Assembly: GCF_000312665.1 (NCBI RefSeq)
Contig: NZ_HF536772.1
Location: 2,565,136-2,629,135 of the forward strand
Source of the DNA: Rhizobium mesoamericanum STM3625
GTDB lineage: Bacteria > Pseudomonadota > Alphaproteobacteria > Rhizobiales > Rhizobiaceae
Length of the DNA stretch: 64,000 nucleotides
Reading direction: 5' to 3'
Shown in pieces: positions 40,363 through 51,346 of this stretch; position 1 is the first letter of the stretch; each line of letters starts with the position of its first letter. The position numbers were made by a program, and so were the translations under genes. Below the pieces are notes generated by a model. That model was not told the origin of the DNA, did not search any database, and saw nothing but the letters and a program-made list of their open reading frames with translations.

Positions 40363-41247
40363 ATGAGCGAAGCACATCCGCTGGACCACATCGTGCTGCC
40401 GGTCTCCAATATTGTCCTTGCCCGCGAGCGTCTCGGAAAGCTCGGATTCACCGTCGCGCCCGATGCCCGGCATCCTTTTGGAACCGAGAACGCCTGCGTA
40501 TTCTTCGCCGACGAAACTTACCTGGAGCCGCTCGGGGTCGCCAGTTTAGAACCGTATGAGGCGTCGGCGAGGAAAGGCAATGTTTTCACCGCGCGTGACC
40601 GTGCCTTTCGATTTCGATGCGGCGATGATGGATTCTCCGCTGCGGTTTTCGCGACCGCCGATGCCGACCGCGACCATGCCCGGTTCCTTGCCGAAAAGAT
40701 CAACGGTGGCGAGATGCTGCAGTTCGAGCGACCGATGAGACTGCCCGATGGTTCTCAGGCAACCGCTGCATTCAAGCTCGCATTCGCAGTCGACTTAAGG
40801 GCTCCGGACTTCTTCTTTTTCACATGCCAGCGCGTCAATCCGCTGCCGTCCGATCGAGGGGCGCTGCAAACCCATGTGAACGGCGTCAAGGGCATCGCCG
40901 AGATCATTCTTGGAGCGCCGGACCCAAAGGCGTTTGCGCCATTGGTGCGTGCTGCGGTCCACAGCCTCACGGTGACCAACGAGGCCTTTGGCGTGAGTGT
41001 TGCAACTCCGAACGCGAAAGTAAGCGTTCTCTCACCAGATGGATTGGATGCCTACCTCGACATTCCCGCACCCTCAAACGATCGCGGCCTTCGTGGTGTC
41101 GCCATTGTTTTCGCGGTCAGTGATCTCGCCGTGACAGAAGCGCATTTGGCTGCTAACGGGATGACCTACACGCGCAAGAACAATCGAATTCTGGTGAAGG
41201 CGGCGCCCGGGCAGGGCGCGCTCTTCGCCTTCGAGGAGAAACGATGA
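40363..41247 (+). CDS. VOC/glyoxalase-like protein
   Basis: A 294-residue protein of the vicinal oxygen chelate superfamily, glyoxalase-like subgroup. It begins [12 protein letters not shown], a typical first beta-alpha-beta-beta-beta module with a metal-candidate histidine, and has a second module near 150-290 ([12 protein letters not shown]). Substrate unknown. The ATG lies behind CGGGAG. Its stop overlaps the kdsA start by four bases (ATGA), so the two proteins are made in a coupled way, though no functional link is known. It diverges from lexA. Confidence 0.83.
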   Translation: MSEAHPLDHIVLPVSNIVLARERLGKLGFTVAPDARHPFGTENACVFFADETYLEPLGVASLEPYEASARKGNVFTARDRAFRFRCGDDGFSAAVFATADADRDHARFLAEKINGGEMLQFERPMRLPDGSQATAAFKLAFAVDLRAPDFFFFTCQRVNPLPSDRGALQTHVNGVKGIAEIILGAPDPKAFAPLVRAAVHSLTVTNEAFGVSVATPNAKVSVLSPDGLDAYLDIPAPSNDRGLRGVAIVFAVSDLAVTEAHLAANGMTYTRKNNRILVKAAPGQGALFAFEEKR

Positions 41248-42089
41248 GCCAGACAAATTCCGCAGTCGTGGTTGGCCAAGGCGCCGGCCGCGTCACCTTT
41301 TCGAATACCGGCAAGCTGTCGCTGATTGCCGGGCCATGTCAAATGGAGAGCCGTGATCATGCCTTCATGATCGCGGGCGTGCTTAAGGAACTGTGCGACA
41401 AACTTGGTCTTGGTCTCGTCTACAAGTCGTCGTTTGACAAAGCCAACCGGACTTCGCTGTCGGCTCAGCGTGGCATCGGCCTTGAAAAGGCGCTGGAGGT
41501 TTTTTCCGACCTTAAGAAGGAATACGGCTTTCCTGTTCTGACCGACATCCATACGGAAGAGCAGTGCGCCGAGGTGGCAACCGTCGTCGACATTCTGCAG
41601 ATTCCTGCCTTCCTCAGCCGTCAGACCGACCTGCTCGTGGCGGCCGCCAAAACGGGCCGAGCCATCAACGTCAAGAAGGGGCAGTTCCTGGCGCCTTGGG
41701 ACATGAAGAATGTCCTCAACAAGCTGAACTCGACAGGCAACCCGAATATTCTCCTTTGCGAGCGCGGGGCCTCCTTCGGCTACAACACGCTCGTATCTGA
41801 CATGCGTTCGCTGCCAATCATGGCGGCGATGGGCGCTCCGGTTGTTTTCGATGCGACGCATTCAGTCCAGCAGCCGGGCGGGCAAGGCGGTTCCAGCGGT
41901 GGTCAGCGCGAGTTTGTCGAAACTCTCTCGCGCGCTGCCGTTGCAGTCGGCGTCGCTGGTGTATTCGTCGAAACACACGAAGATCCCGACAACGCGCCCT
42001 CAGATGGCCCGAACATGGTCTACCTCAAGGATATGCCGCGCCTCCTGGAAAGGCTCCTTGCCTTCGACGCGATCGCGAAGGCTGCTTGA
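41244..42089 (+). CDS. kdsA: 3-deoxy-8-phosphooctulonate synthase (Kdo-8-P synthase)
   Basis: A 281-residue aldolase-type enzyme that condenses phosphoenolpyruvate and arabinose 5-phosphate to Kdo 8-phosphate for the LPS inner core. Motifs are [33 protein letters not shown] and [10 protein letters not shown]. The cysteine in A-G-P-C suggests the metal-dependent class if other ligands agree. It joins the lipid A genes upstream in serving LPS synthesis. Confidence 0.97.
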   Translation: MSQTNSAVVVGQGAGRVTFSNTGKLSLIAGPCQMESRDHAFMIAGVLKELCDKLGLGLVYKSSFDKANRTSLSAQRGIGLEKALEVFSDLKKEYGFPVLTDIHTEEQCAEVATVVDILQIPAFLSRQTDLLVAAAKTGRAINVKKGQFLAPWDMKNVLNKLNSTGNPNILLCERGASFGYNTLVSDMRSLPIMAAMGAPVVFDATHSVQQPGGQGGSSGGQREFVETLSRAAVAVGVAGVFVETHEDPDNAPSDGPNMVYLKDMPRLLERLLAFDAIAKAA

Positions 42090-42104
42090 AGGGTTTGCGC
42101 AGGG

Positions 42105-42129
42105 GCGCTCGCCATCAGCCGGCGAGCGC
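42105..42129. terminator. Stem-loop between convergent kdsA and chemoreceptor gene
   Basis: GCGCTCGCC (42105-42113) pairs perfectly with GGCGAGCGC (42121-42129) around a seven-base loop. It overlaps the last codons of the chemoreceptor gene. There is no T run on either side, so it may act in mRNA stability or only weak termination. Confidence 0.45.
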
Positions 42130-43959
42130 GATCCTCTGGTTTGAGAAGTATCCCCACTCCGGGTGCTTTGTCGCATTCTCGAGGACGAAGCGGGAGAGCA
42201 GGTGATTGAGGTGCGCAGCCTCGTTGCCAAGTTCCCGGCATGCCGCACTCGATTCTTCGGCCATCGCTGAGTTCTGTTGCGTGACGCTGTCCATGGTATT
42301 GACCGCAGCGTTGACTTCGACGAGTGCCGTCGTCTGTTCGGAAGAGGAACGCACGATTGCCTCGATCAGCGCCGTCACCTTCAGAACCTGCTGATCTATC
42401 TGGTTCAGGGCTTCGCCCGTGCGGTTGACCAAGGCGACGCCGGTCGAAACCTGACCGGAAGAAGTCTCGATCAGCTGTTTGATTTCCTTTGCCAGATTGG
42501 CGGAGCGGCCCGCCAGATCGCGCACTTCCTGTGCAACGACAGCAAAACCCTTGCCAGCCTCACCCGCACGGGCGGCTTCCACCCCGGCATTGAGCGCGAG
42601 CAGGTTGGTCTGGAAGGCAATTTCATCGATAACATTGATGATCTCACCAATTTGCGCAGACGACGTTTCGATCTTCTGCATTGCAGCCACCGCCTCGTGC
42701 ACGACGCTCGCCGAATAGTTGGCGCTTTCCTTGGTCGCCTTCATCATCGCATTCGCTTCATTGGCGCGTTCCGACGAATTCTTGACGGTTACGGTGATTT
42801 GATCGAGTGCGGAAGCGGCCTGTTCGAGCGAGGCTGCTTGATGTTCCGTTCGCCGTGCCAAATCTTCAGTACTCGAGGAAATTTCGCTGGAGCCGATCTT
42901 TACCGCATTCGTGGCGGTTGCAATGTCCTTCATCGCGCCGGAAAGCGTGCGGACGCTGGAGTTGAACTGTTCGCGAAGCGTCTCGTAGGCCGACCCGAAG
43001 GGCTCGCTGAGCTGCACGGTGAGATCGCCACCGGAGAGGCGTTCCAAGCCACGGCCGAGGTCCACGATAACGCGCTCGCGCGCCGCCTCCTCGTCTGCCT
43101 TGACGGCGGCATGTGCCGCATCGCGCAGCGTTTGGGCTTGGCGTTCGGCGTCCTGGCGCTGGCGGATGTTGTTTCGCTCTTCAGCCGATTGGCGAAAGAC
43201 GGTAACGGCGCGTGCCATCTCGCCGATCTCGTCGGCGCGGCTGCTGAAGGGTACATCCTTCGAATAGTCGCCGCCCGCAAGGATCGTCATGTAGTCACGC
43301 ATCGCCGACAGCGGCACGATGGCACGCCGGCGGAAGACATGAAGACCGCCAAGAAGCAGGCAAAGCGAGACGGCGGCAGATGCAAGCGTGATCGTCGAGA
43401 GGAGGTATGTCTGCTCGGCGGCGTCCTTTTCGGCCTCGGCCGAGAAGGCGTTCGCCATATCGACGAGTTCGTTGACTGCTTTTTCGTGGATATGGAAATT
43501 GGTCGAGAGTTTCAAGAAAGCGGTCCGGGTAATGGCCGAGTTGTTATTAAGAATGGCGGGCGCAAGTTCGTCCTGCATCACCTTCCAGAACAAATCGCCT
43601 TGGACGAGAACATCGTTCAGCAGTTTTTCCTTGAGGTCGAGGCTGAGCGCCGTCGCCTGCCAATATTTACGGCGGTCCTCATAGGCGGGAACGAGGACAT
43701 TTTGGATGCGGTCGATGTTCTTCCGGGCGACCTCCGGGCGCTGTACTGCTTCGAGCGCGAGCATGTAGGACTCAACGACGTAGAGGGGCGGCGGCAAGAT
43801 GTCGGCTACCAGGTCCTTCCCGTAGACGATCTGCTTGTACATCTGGCCGTTCACACGCAACTTGTTGAAGGCATAATTCTGTATGCCGATTGAAGCGATG
43901 AGGCCCGCGGTGACGACTGCCGCGAAGATGGCAAGGCTACGTGCAATGTTGAGTTTCAT
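42115..43959 (-). CDS. Methyl-accepting chemotaxis protein
   Basis: A 614-residue transmembrane chemoreceptor. A first helix (about 8-28) and a second (about 187-209) enclose a helical periplasmic sensor of about 160 residues. HAMP follows at about 212-265, a second HAMP-like stretch near 300-350 and the signalling domain to about 590, with the hairpin tip I-D-E-I-A-F-Q-T-N-L-L-A-L-N-A-G-V-E-A-A-R. The C-terminus lacks the NWETF-type pentapeptide for CheR/CheB tethering. The ligand is unknown. No che genes are nearby. Its sensor has the all-helical look of four-helix-bundle receptors. Confidence 0.92.
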   Translation of the reverse strand: MKLNIARSLAIFAAVVTAGLIASIGIQNYAFNKLRVNGQMYKQIVYGKDLVADILPPPLYVVESYMLALEAVQRPEVARKNIDRIQNVLVPAYEDRRKYWQATALSLDLKEKLLNDVLVQGDLFWKVMQDELAPAILNNNSAITRTAFLKLSTNFHIHEKAVNELVDMANAFSAEAEKDAAEQTYLLSTITLASAAVSLCLLLGGLHVFRRRAIVPLSAMRDYMTILAGGDYSKDVPFSSRADEIGEMARAVTVFRQSAEERNNIRQRQDAERQAQTLRDAAHAAVKADEEAARERVIVDLGRGLERLSGGDLTVQLSEPFGSAYETLREQFNSSVRTLSGAMKDIATATNAVKIGSSEISSSTEDLARRTEHQAASLEQAASALDQITVTVKNSSERANEANAMMKATKESANYSASVVHEAVAAMQKIETSSAQIGEIINVIDEIAFQTNLLALNAGVEAARAGEAGKGFAVVAQEVRDLAGRSANLAKEIKQLIETSSGQVSTGVALVNRTGEALNQIDQQVLKVTALIEAIVRSSSEQTTALVEVNAAVNTMDSVTQQNSAMAEESSAACRELGNEAAHLNHLLSRFVLENATKHPEWGYFSNQRIALAG

Positions 43960-45673
<1,714 letters not shown>

Positions 45674-45697
45674 TCGCCTCTGATTTCAGCAAGTTGG

Positions 45698-45726
45698 ACC
45701 CGCGTCTTCGAAGGCGCGGGTTTTTT
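45698..45726 (+). terminator. Terminator after eno
   Basis: ACCCGCG (45698-45704) pairs with CGCGGGT (45715-45721) and runs directly into six T residues. Confidence 0.92.
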
Positions 45727-45813
45727 CTTGCCTGATTTTTCATAGTCAACGGACAGTTAATCTCTGCCCGCTAGTCTCACGCGTATCGAGGTAATGCGTT
45801 CGAGCGTGTGTTT

Positions 45814-46134
45814 ATGTGGACAAAGCATCACAAGAAGAAAAAGATCGGTCGTTTCGTGGTTCCGGCCATGACGGTCGCCTTTCTTTCCTACTTCGGCTAT
45901 CATTGCATCCATGGGGACTACGGTCTGCGGGCAACCGAAGGGTTTGAGCGCCAGCGGATCGCGCGCGAAAGGGAGTTGGCGGTTCTAAAAGGCAAGCGCG
46001 AGCATCTTGAAAAGCAGGTCGCGCTATTGAGTGACGGTTCTATGGACAAGGATATGCTGGACGAAAAAGCGCGTCTTCAGCTCAATGTTTCTCGTGCCGA
46101 CGAGATTGTCATTTTCAATCACTATTCAAATTAA
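45814..46134 (+). CDS. FtsB/DivIC-type septum formation initiator protein
   Basis: A 106-residue bitopic membrane protein. A short basic cytoplasmic N-terminus (M-W-T-K-H-H-K-K-K-K-I-G-R-F) is followed by one membrane helix (about 15-35) and a periplasmic coiled coil (about 40-85, E-L-A-V-L-K-G-K-R-E-H-L-E-K-Q-V-A-L-L) ending in a conserved L-D-E-K-A-R-L-Q-L-N segment. This is the FtsB layout in cell division. A GTG six bases before the ATG is an alternative start. Its position between eno and pdhA is common in rhizobia. A perfect palindrome overlaps its stop codon. Confidence 0.85.
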   Translation: MWTKHHKKKKIGRFVVPAMTVAFLSYFGYHCIHGDYGLRATEGFERQRIARERELAVLKGKREHLEKQVALLSDGSMDKDMLDEKARLQLNVSRADEIVIFNHYSN

Positions 46135-46150
46135 CTGAAATTCAGTTAAT
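46130..46150. promoter_or_regulatory. Perfect 21-base palindrome upstream of pdhA
   Basis: ATTAACTGAA (46130-46139) and TTCAGTTAAT (46141-46150) are perfect inverted repeats around one central A, overlapping the stop of the FtsB-like gene and lying 130 bases before pdhA. As DNA it suits a dimeric repressor; as RNA it would be a weak AT-rich stem. Confidence 0.45.
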
Positions 46151-46280
46151 CGAATTAAATCGTTATTTATCAGCGGCTTGCTGCTGAATACGAGCCATGC
46201 ATTTATGGCATTGCTGTGGCGAATTTTCTTCCCTATGGTACGCGCCACCAGAGAACTAACAAACCCATAGGGAGGGTTGA

Positions 46281-47327
46281 ATGGCGCCGCGAAAGAACGC
46301 GACCGTTTCCAGCCGTAAAACTAGCGCAAAGCCGGCAAACAAGGCATCCAATGGTGGTCCTGTTGCCGATTTCACGCGTGACGAAGAGCTCAGCGCCTAT
46401 CGCGAGATGCTGCTGATCCGCCGCTTCGAGGAAAAGGCCGGCCAGCTTTACGGCATGGGCTTCATTGGCGGTTTCTGTCACCTCTACATCGGTCAGGAAG
46501 CTGTCGTTGTCGGTATGCAGATGGCGCAGAAAGAAGGCGATCAGGTTATCACCGCCTATCGCGACCACGGCCATATGCTGGCGACCGGCATGAGCGCTCG
46601 TGGTGTCATGGCCGAGTTGACCGGCCGCCGCAGCGGTTATTCGCATGGCAAGGGCGGCTCGATGCACATGTTCTCCAAGGAGAAGCATTTCTACGGCGGT
46701 CACGGCATCGTCGGAGCTCAGGTTTCGCTTGGAACGGGCCTTGCTTTCGCGAACAAATATCGCGGTAACGACAGTGTCGCCGTCGCGTATTTCGGCGATG
46801 GTGCTGCAAACCAGGGCCAGGTCTACGAGAGCTTCAACATGGCCGCTCTCTGGAAGCTGCCGATCATCTACATCGTCGAAAACAACCGTTACGCGATGGG
46901 TACCTCGACCGCCCGCGCAACCGCGCAGTCGAACTACTCGCTGCGCGGCTCCGGTTTCGGCATTCCGGGTGTTCAGGTCGATGGTATGGATGTCCGAGCC
47001 GTCAAGGCTGCCGCAGACGAAGCGCTTGAGCATTGCCGCTCCGGCAAGGGTCCAATCATCCTCGAGATGCTGACCTACCGTTATCGCGGTCACTCGATGT
47101 CCGACCCGGCGAAGTACCGCACGAAGGAAGAAGTGCAGAAGATGCGCTCCGAGCAGGATCCGATCGAGCAGGTGCGTGCCCGTCTTCTGGAGAAGGGCTG
47201 GGCCTCGGAGGACGATCTCAAGGCGATCGACAAGGACGTCCGTGACGTCGTTGCCGACAGTGCCGATTTCGCTCAGTCCGATCCGGAGCCGGATGCATCC
47301 GAGCTCTACACTGACATTCTGCTCTAA
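46281..47327 (+). CDS. pdhA: Pyruvate dehydrogenase E1 component, alpha subunit
   Basis: A 348-residue thiamine-diphosphate-binding alpha subunit of the two-subunit (alpha2beta2) E1, which decarboxylates pyruvate. The ThDP motif is [31 protein letters not shown], and the phosphorylation-loop-like [11 protein letters not shown] is present. An N-terminal basic, serine-rich tail of about 25 residues precedes the core. GGAGGG precedes the ATG. It leads pdhA-pdhB-pdhC with gaps of 17-18 bases. Confidence 0.97.
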   Translation: MAPRKNATVSSRKTSAKPANKASNGGPVADFTRDEELSAYREMLLIRRFEEKAGQLYGMGFIGGFCHLYIGQEAVVVGMQMAQKEGDQVITAYRDHGHMLATGMSARGVMAELTGRRSGYSHGKGGSMHMFSKEKHFYGGHGIVGAQVSLGTGLAFANKYRGNDSVAVAYFGDGAANQGQVYESFNMAALWKLPIIYIVENNRYAMGTSTARATAQSNYSLRGSGFGIPGVQVDGMDVRAVKAAADEALEHCRSGKGPIILEMLTYRYRGHSMSDPAKYRTKEEVQKMRSEQDPIEQVRARLLEKGWASEDDLKAIDKDVRDVVADSADFAQSDPEPDASELYTDILL

Positions 47328-47344
47328 TCGGGGAGGGACGACCC

Positions 47345-48718
47345 ATGCCAATCGATATTCTCATGCCCGCCCTCTCTCCGACGATGGAAGAAGGCACGCT
47401 TTCCAAGTGGCTTAAGCAGGAGGGCGACTCCGTAAAGTCTGGTGACGTGATTGCCGAAATCGAAACCGACAAGGCAACGATGGAAGTCGAAGCCGTCGAC
47501 GAAGGCGTCATCGGCAAGCTGCTGGTTCCGGCTGGAACCGAAAACGTCAAGGTCAACGCCAAGATCGCGGTCCTGCTGCAGGATGGCGAATCGGCGTCCG
47601 ATATCTCGACCGCACCTGCCGCACAGGCCGCGCCTACCGCCGCTCCGCAGGCTGAAGAGAAGCCTGCAGCTGCTCCGGTTCCTGCTGAACCGAAGGCAGC
47701 CGTGCCGAACGATCCGGAAATTCCGGCCGGCACGGAAATGGTCTCCATGACCGTTCGCGAGGCGCTTCGCGATGCCATGGCTGAAGAAATGCGTGCAGAC
47801 GACAGTGTTTTCGTCATGGGCGAAGAAGTCGCCGAGTACCAGGGTGCCTATAAGGTGACCCAGGGCCTCCTGCAGGAATTCGGCGCGCGTCGCGTCATCG
47901 ATACCCCGATCACCGAGCACGGTTTTGCCGGCGTCGGCGTCGGCGCTGCAATGGCCGGCCTGAAGCCGATCGTCGAATTCATGACCTTCAACTTCGCCAT
48001 GCAAGCGATCGACCAGATCATCAACTCGGCTGCCAAGACGCTCTACATGTCCGGCGGCCAGATGGGCGCTCCGATCGTGTTCCGCGGCCCGAACGGTGCT
48101 GCTGCCCGCGTTGGCGCCCAACACAGCCAGGACTACGCATCGTGGTATAGCCAGATCCCCGGCCTCAAGGTCGTCATGCCCTACACGGCATCCGACGCCA
48201 AGGGGCTGCTCAAGGCCGCCATCCGCGATCCGAACCCGGTCGTCTTCCTCGAAAACGAAATTCTTTACGGTCAGCACTTCGATGTACCGAAGCTCGACGA
48301 TTTCGTTCTTCCGATCGGCAAGGCTCGTATCCATCGCCCGGGCAGCGACGTGACGATCGTCTCCTTCGGTATCGGCATGACCTATGCTACCAAGGCTGTC
48401 GCCGAACTCGAAAAGATCGGAATCGACGCCGAATTGATCGATCTGCGCACACTGCGCCCGATGGACCTTCCTACCGTCATCGAGTCGGTCAAGAAGACGG
48501 GCCGCCTGGTCACCGTCGAAGAAGGTTATCCGCAGAACTCCGTCGGCACCGAAATTGCCACCCGCGTCATGCAGCAGGCCTTCGACTATCTCGATGCGCC
48601 GGTTTTGACGATCGCCGGTAAGGACGTTCCGATGCCCTACGCCGCCAACCTCGAGAAGCTCGCGCTTCCGAGTGTCGCCGAAGTCGTCGATGCCGTGAAG
48701 GCCGTCTGCTACAAGTAA
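47345..48718 (+). CDS. pdhB: Pyruvate dehydrogenase E1 component, beta subunit with lipoyl domain
   Basis: A 457-residue protein made of an N-terminal lipoyl domain (1-77, lipoyl lysine K43 in [10 protein letters not shown]), an alanine/proline linker (about 88-125), and the E1-beta transketolase-like core from about 135 ([11 protein letters not shown]). The lipoyl domain on E1-beta is a known peculiarity of alphaproteobacterial complexes. The core contains [12 protein letters not shown] and [14 protein letters not shown]. The lipoyl-coding DNA closely matches the start of pdhC. Confidence 0.96.
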   Translation: MPIDILMPALSPTMEEGTLSKWLKQEGDSVKSGDVIAEIETDKATMEVEAVDEGVIGKLLVPAGTENVKVNAKIAVLLQDGESASDISTAPAAQAAPTAAPQAEEKPAAAPVPAEPKAAVPNDPEIPAGTEMVSMTVREALRDAMAEEMRADDSVFVMGEEVAEYQGAYKVTQGLLQEFGARRVIDTPITEHGFAGVGVGAAMAGLKPIVEFMTFNFAMQAIDQIINSAAKTLYMSGGQMGAPIVFRGPNGAAARVGAQHSQDYASWYSQIPGLKVVMPYTASDAKGLLKAAIRDPNPVVFLENEILYGQHFDVPKLDDFVLPIGKARIHRPGSDVTIVSFGIGMTYATKAVAELEKIGIDAELIDLRTLRPMDLPTVIESVKKTGRLVTVEEGYPQNSVGTEIATRVMQQAFDYLDAPVLTIAGKDVPMPYAANLEKLALPSVAEVVDAVKAVCYK

Positions 48719-48736
48719 CAAGGGGAGGGTATTTCG

Positions 48737-50089
48737 ATGCCAATCAATATCACGATGCCTGCCCTCTCTCCGACGATGGAAGAAGGCAATCTGGCCAAGT
48801 GGCTCGTCAAGGAAGGCGACACCGTCAAGTCGGGCGACATCATTGCGGAAATCGAAACCGACAAGGCGACGATGGAAGTCGAAGCCGTCGACGAGGGTAC
48901 GGTCGCCAAAATCGTCGTTCCTGCCGGCACCGAAGGCGTCAAGGTCAATGCCTTGATCGCCGTGCTTGCCGCCGATGGTGAAGATGTAGCTGCTGCTGCC
49001 AGCGGTGCTGGCTCCGCCGCCGCTCCCGCGCCGAAGGCTCCTGAAGCCCCGAAGGCGGAAGCCGCGTCCGCGCCGGCTACGCAGGCGCCTGCTGCTGCCG
49101 CACCGGCTCCCGCCGCGGCACCTGCTGCCGCTTCGACCGGTGGCAATCGTACCTTCTCGTCGCCGCTCGCGCGTCGTCTGGCGAAGGAAGCCGGTATCGA
49201 TCTGTCAGCCATTGCTGGATCCGGCCCGCATGGCCGTGTCGTCAAGAGTGATGTCGAATCCGCCGTCGCAGGCGGTGGCGCCAAGGCAGCTTCCGCTGCC
49301 GCCGCCGCTGCACCGCAGGCCGCCGCAGCCCCGGCTCCGGTCGCCAAGGGTGTTTCTGACGACGCCGTTCTCAAGCTCTTCGAGCCGGGCTCCTACGAGC
49401 TCGTGCCGCATGACGGCATGCGCAAGGTCATTGCCAAGCGCCTCGTCGAGTCCAAGCAGACCGTGCCCCACTTCTACGTCACCGTGGATTGCGAGCTCGA
49501 TGTGCTGCTTTCGCTGCGCGCCCAGCTTAATGACGCTGCACCCCGCAAGGACGGCGCGCCGGCCTACAAGCTCTCCGTCAATGACATGGTCATCAAGGCC
49601 ATGGCACTGGCGCTACGCGATGTGCCGGATGCGAACGTGTCGTGGACCGAAACGAACATGGTCAAGCACAAGCACGCCGACGTCGGCGTCGCTGTCTCGA
49701 TCCCTGGTGGTCTGATCACGCCGATCATCCGCAAGGCCGAGGAGAAGACGCTGTCCGTCATCTCCAACGAGATGCGCGATCTCGGCAAGCGTGCCAAGGA
49801 TCGCAAGCTGAAGCCTGAGGAATACCAGGGCGGCACCAGCTCCGTCTCCAACATGGGCATGATGGGCGTGAAGCACTTCGCGGCCGTCATCAACCCGCCG
49901 CATGCAACGATCCTCGCGGTCGGTGCAGGCGAGCAGCGCGTCATCGTCAAGAACGGCGAAATGGCGATCGCAACCGTGATGACTGTTACGCTTTCGACCG
50001 ACCATCGTTGCGTTGACGGTGCTCTCGGCGCGGAGCTGCTGCAGGCGTTCAAGGGCTACATCGAAAATCCGATGGGAATGCTCGTCTGA
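48737..50089 (+). CDS. pdhC: Pyruvate dehydrogenase E2, dihydrolipoamide acetyltransferase
   Basis: A 450-residue E2 core protein. One lipoyl domain (1-77, K43), an alanine/proline-rich linker, the E1/E3-binding domain (about 140-175, [15 protein letters not shown]), a second linker, and the catalytic domain with the active-site D-H-R-C-V-D-G near the C-terminus. It transfers the acetyl group to CoA. It is followed after 19 bases by an SGNH hydrolase gene, so the operon continues. Confidence 0.96.
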   Translation: MPINITMPALSPTMEEGNLAKWLVKEGDTVKSGDIIAEIETDKATMEVEAVDEGTVAKIVVPAGTEGVKVNALIAVLAADGEDVAAAASGAGSAAAPAPKAPEAPKAEAASAPATQAPAAAAPAPAAAPAAASTGGNRTFSSPLARRLAKEAGIDLSAIAGSGPHGRVVKSDVESAVAGGGAKAASAAAAAAPQAAAAPAPVAKGVSDDAVLKLFEPGSYELVPHDGMRKVIAKRLVESKQTVPHFYVTVDCELDVLLSLRAQLNDAAPRKDGAPAYKLSVNDMVIKAMALALRDVPDANVSWTETNMVKHKHADVGVAVSIPGGLITPIIRKAEEKTLSVISNEMRDLGKRAKDRKLKPEEYQGGTSSVSNMGMMGVKHFAAVINPPHATILAVGAGEQRVIVKNGEMAIATVMTVTLSTDHRCVDGALGAELLQAFKGYIENPMGMLV

Positions 50090-50108
50090 GACCGGAGCGG
50101 AGGCGGAA

Positions 50109-50747
50109 ATGACGAAAACCGTTCTTTGCTATGGTGACTCGCTGACCTGGGGCCAGGACGCCGACAAGGGACGTCATGCCTACAAGGATCGTTGGCCAAG
50201 CACGCTTCAGGCGGCACTAGGCAACGAAGTGCGGATCATCGCTGAAGGATTGAACGGGCGGACCACCGCCTTCGACGATCATCTCGCCGATTGTGACCGG
50301 AATGGTGCACGCATCCTGCCGACGATCCTGCAAAGCCATGCGCCGCTTGATCTCGTCATTCTGCTGCTTGGTACGAACGACATGAAGCCTGTCGTGGCTG
50401 GGTCGGCCTTTGCCGCCTGCCAAGGCATTGCCAGGCTGGTGCGCTTGATCCGCAATCATGCGTGGCCCTTCGAATTCGATGGACCAGACATCCTGATCGT
50501 CGCGCCCCCGAAGATTTGCGAGACGGCTAACGTGCCGTTTGCGGCCTCATTCGTCGGCGCCATTGAGGAGTCGGCGAAGCTTCCGACGCTCTATCGCGAC
50601 CTTGCGGACGAACTCGGTTGTGGCTTCTTTGACGGCAATTCGGTGGCCAAGACGACGCCGGTCGATGGCATTCACCTCGATGCGGAAAATACCCGCGCTC
50701 TCGGGCGCGGCATGGAATCGACTGTGCGGATGATGCTGGGGCTTTGA
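50109..50747 (+). CDS. SGNH/GDSL-type hydrolase (arylesterase-like)
   Basis: A 212-residue SGNH hydrolase. Block I is C-Y-G-D-S-L-T-W-G with nucleophile S11, block III is L-G-T-N-D-M-K, and block V is D-G-I-H-L-D with the catalytic D and H. No signal peptide is visible, so the enzyme is probably cytoplasmic. Related proteins are called arylesterases or act as acyl-CoA thioesterases; the native substrate is unknown. It is placed 19 bases after pdhC and 2 bases before a GNAT gene, inside the pyruvate dehydrogenase operon. Confidence 0.87.
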   Translation: MTKTVLCYGDSLTWGQDADKGRHAYKDRWPSTLQAALGNEVRIIAEGLNGRTTAFDDHLADCDRNGARILPTILQSHAPLDLVILLLGTNDMKPVVAGSAFAACQGIARLVRLIRNHAWPFEFDGPDILIVAPPKICETANVPFAASFVGAIEESAKLPTLYRDLADELGCGFFDGNSVAKTTPVDGIHLDAENTRALGRGMESTVRMMLGL

Positions 50748-50749
50748 GC

Positions 50750-51331
50750 ATGGGATCCTTCGTTTCGCTTCGTTCCGCCACGCGGGAGGATGCGACGGAG
50801 CTGGCTTTACTCACGGACATCGCGTCGCATGGTTTCGCCTCCTGGCTATGGCTGGCTGAGCTTGGAAACGGCGGCGCTGATACGCCGATGGAGCGTGGAC
50901 GGCAGAAGCTGCGTGCTGACCAGTGGCAAGGCAGCTGGAGCGACGCCGTGATTGCCGCAGCCTACGGCGAGGTCGCGGGAGCCGCGATCGGCTACGGTCT
51001 CGGTGAAGGCATACGCAATATCGAGGCGGATCGCCCGGCGCTAAAGCCGGTCATCGATCTGCAGAAAATGGTGGTGGGAAGCTGGTTTATCGAAACGCTC
51101 GGTGTCTACCGCCATCTGCGCGGCATCGGGATTGGTCGACGGCTTCTCGAGGATCAGATTGAGCGGGCGGAAAATGCGCCGGTCAGCCTGATCACCGCAG
51201 GTTACAACGAAGCGGCTCTGTCGCTTTACAGGAAGAGTGGATTTTCGGAGGCGGCGCGGGCGGATGCCGTCGCGTTCTTCGAAAACGGCAGGAAACACGA
51301 GTGGGTGCTTCTCACCCGCGACGCCCGATAG
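50750..51331 (+). CDS. GNAT-family N-acetyltransferase
   Basis: A 193-residue acetyltransferase of the GNAT fold. The acetyl-CoA binding region is L-G-V-Y-R-H-L-R-G-I-G-I-G-R-R-L-L-E (motif A, R-G-x-G-x-G/R), followed by A-G-Y-N-E-A-A-L-S-L-Y-R-K-S-G-F. The acceptor is unknown. The ATG follows the SGNH stop by two bases and lies 15 bases upstream of lpdA, which makes cotranscription with the pyruvate dehydrogenase genes very likely. Confidence 0.85.
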   Translation: MGSFVSLRSATREDATELALLTDIASHGFASWLWLAELGNGGADTPMERGRQKLRADQWQGSWSDAVIAAAYGEVAGAAIGYGLGEGIRNIEADRPALKPVIDLQKMVVGSWFIETLGVYRHLRGIGIGRRLLEDQIERAENAPVSLITAGYNEAALSLYRKSGFSEAARADAVAFFENGRKHEWVLLTRDAR

Positions 51332-51346
51332 CAAAGGCAGGAAAAC

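Noticed and set aside
42277..43893. A 538-codon open frame on the plus strand opposite the chemoreceptor gene
   Set aside because: It is the antisense shadow of a clear chemoreceptor gene in GC-rich DNA; the product has no family resemblance and is rich in Arg and Gly from reversed codons.
47324..48721. A 465-codon open frame on the minus strand opposite pdhB
   Set aside because: It is an antisense shadow. Similar shadows opposite eno, pdhA, lpdA, lipA and metC were also dismissed.
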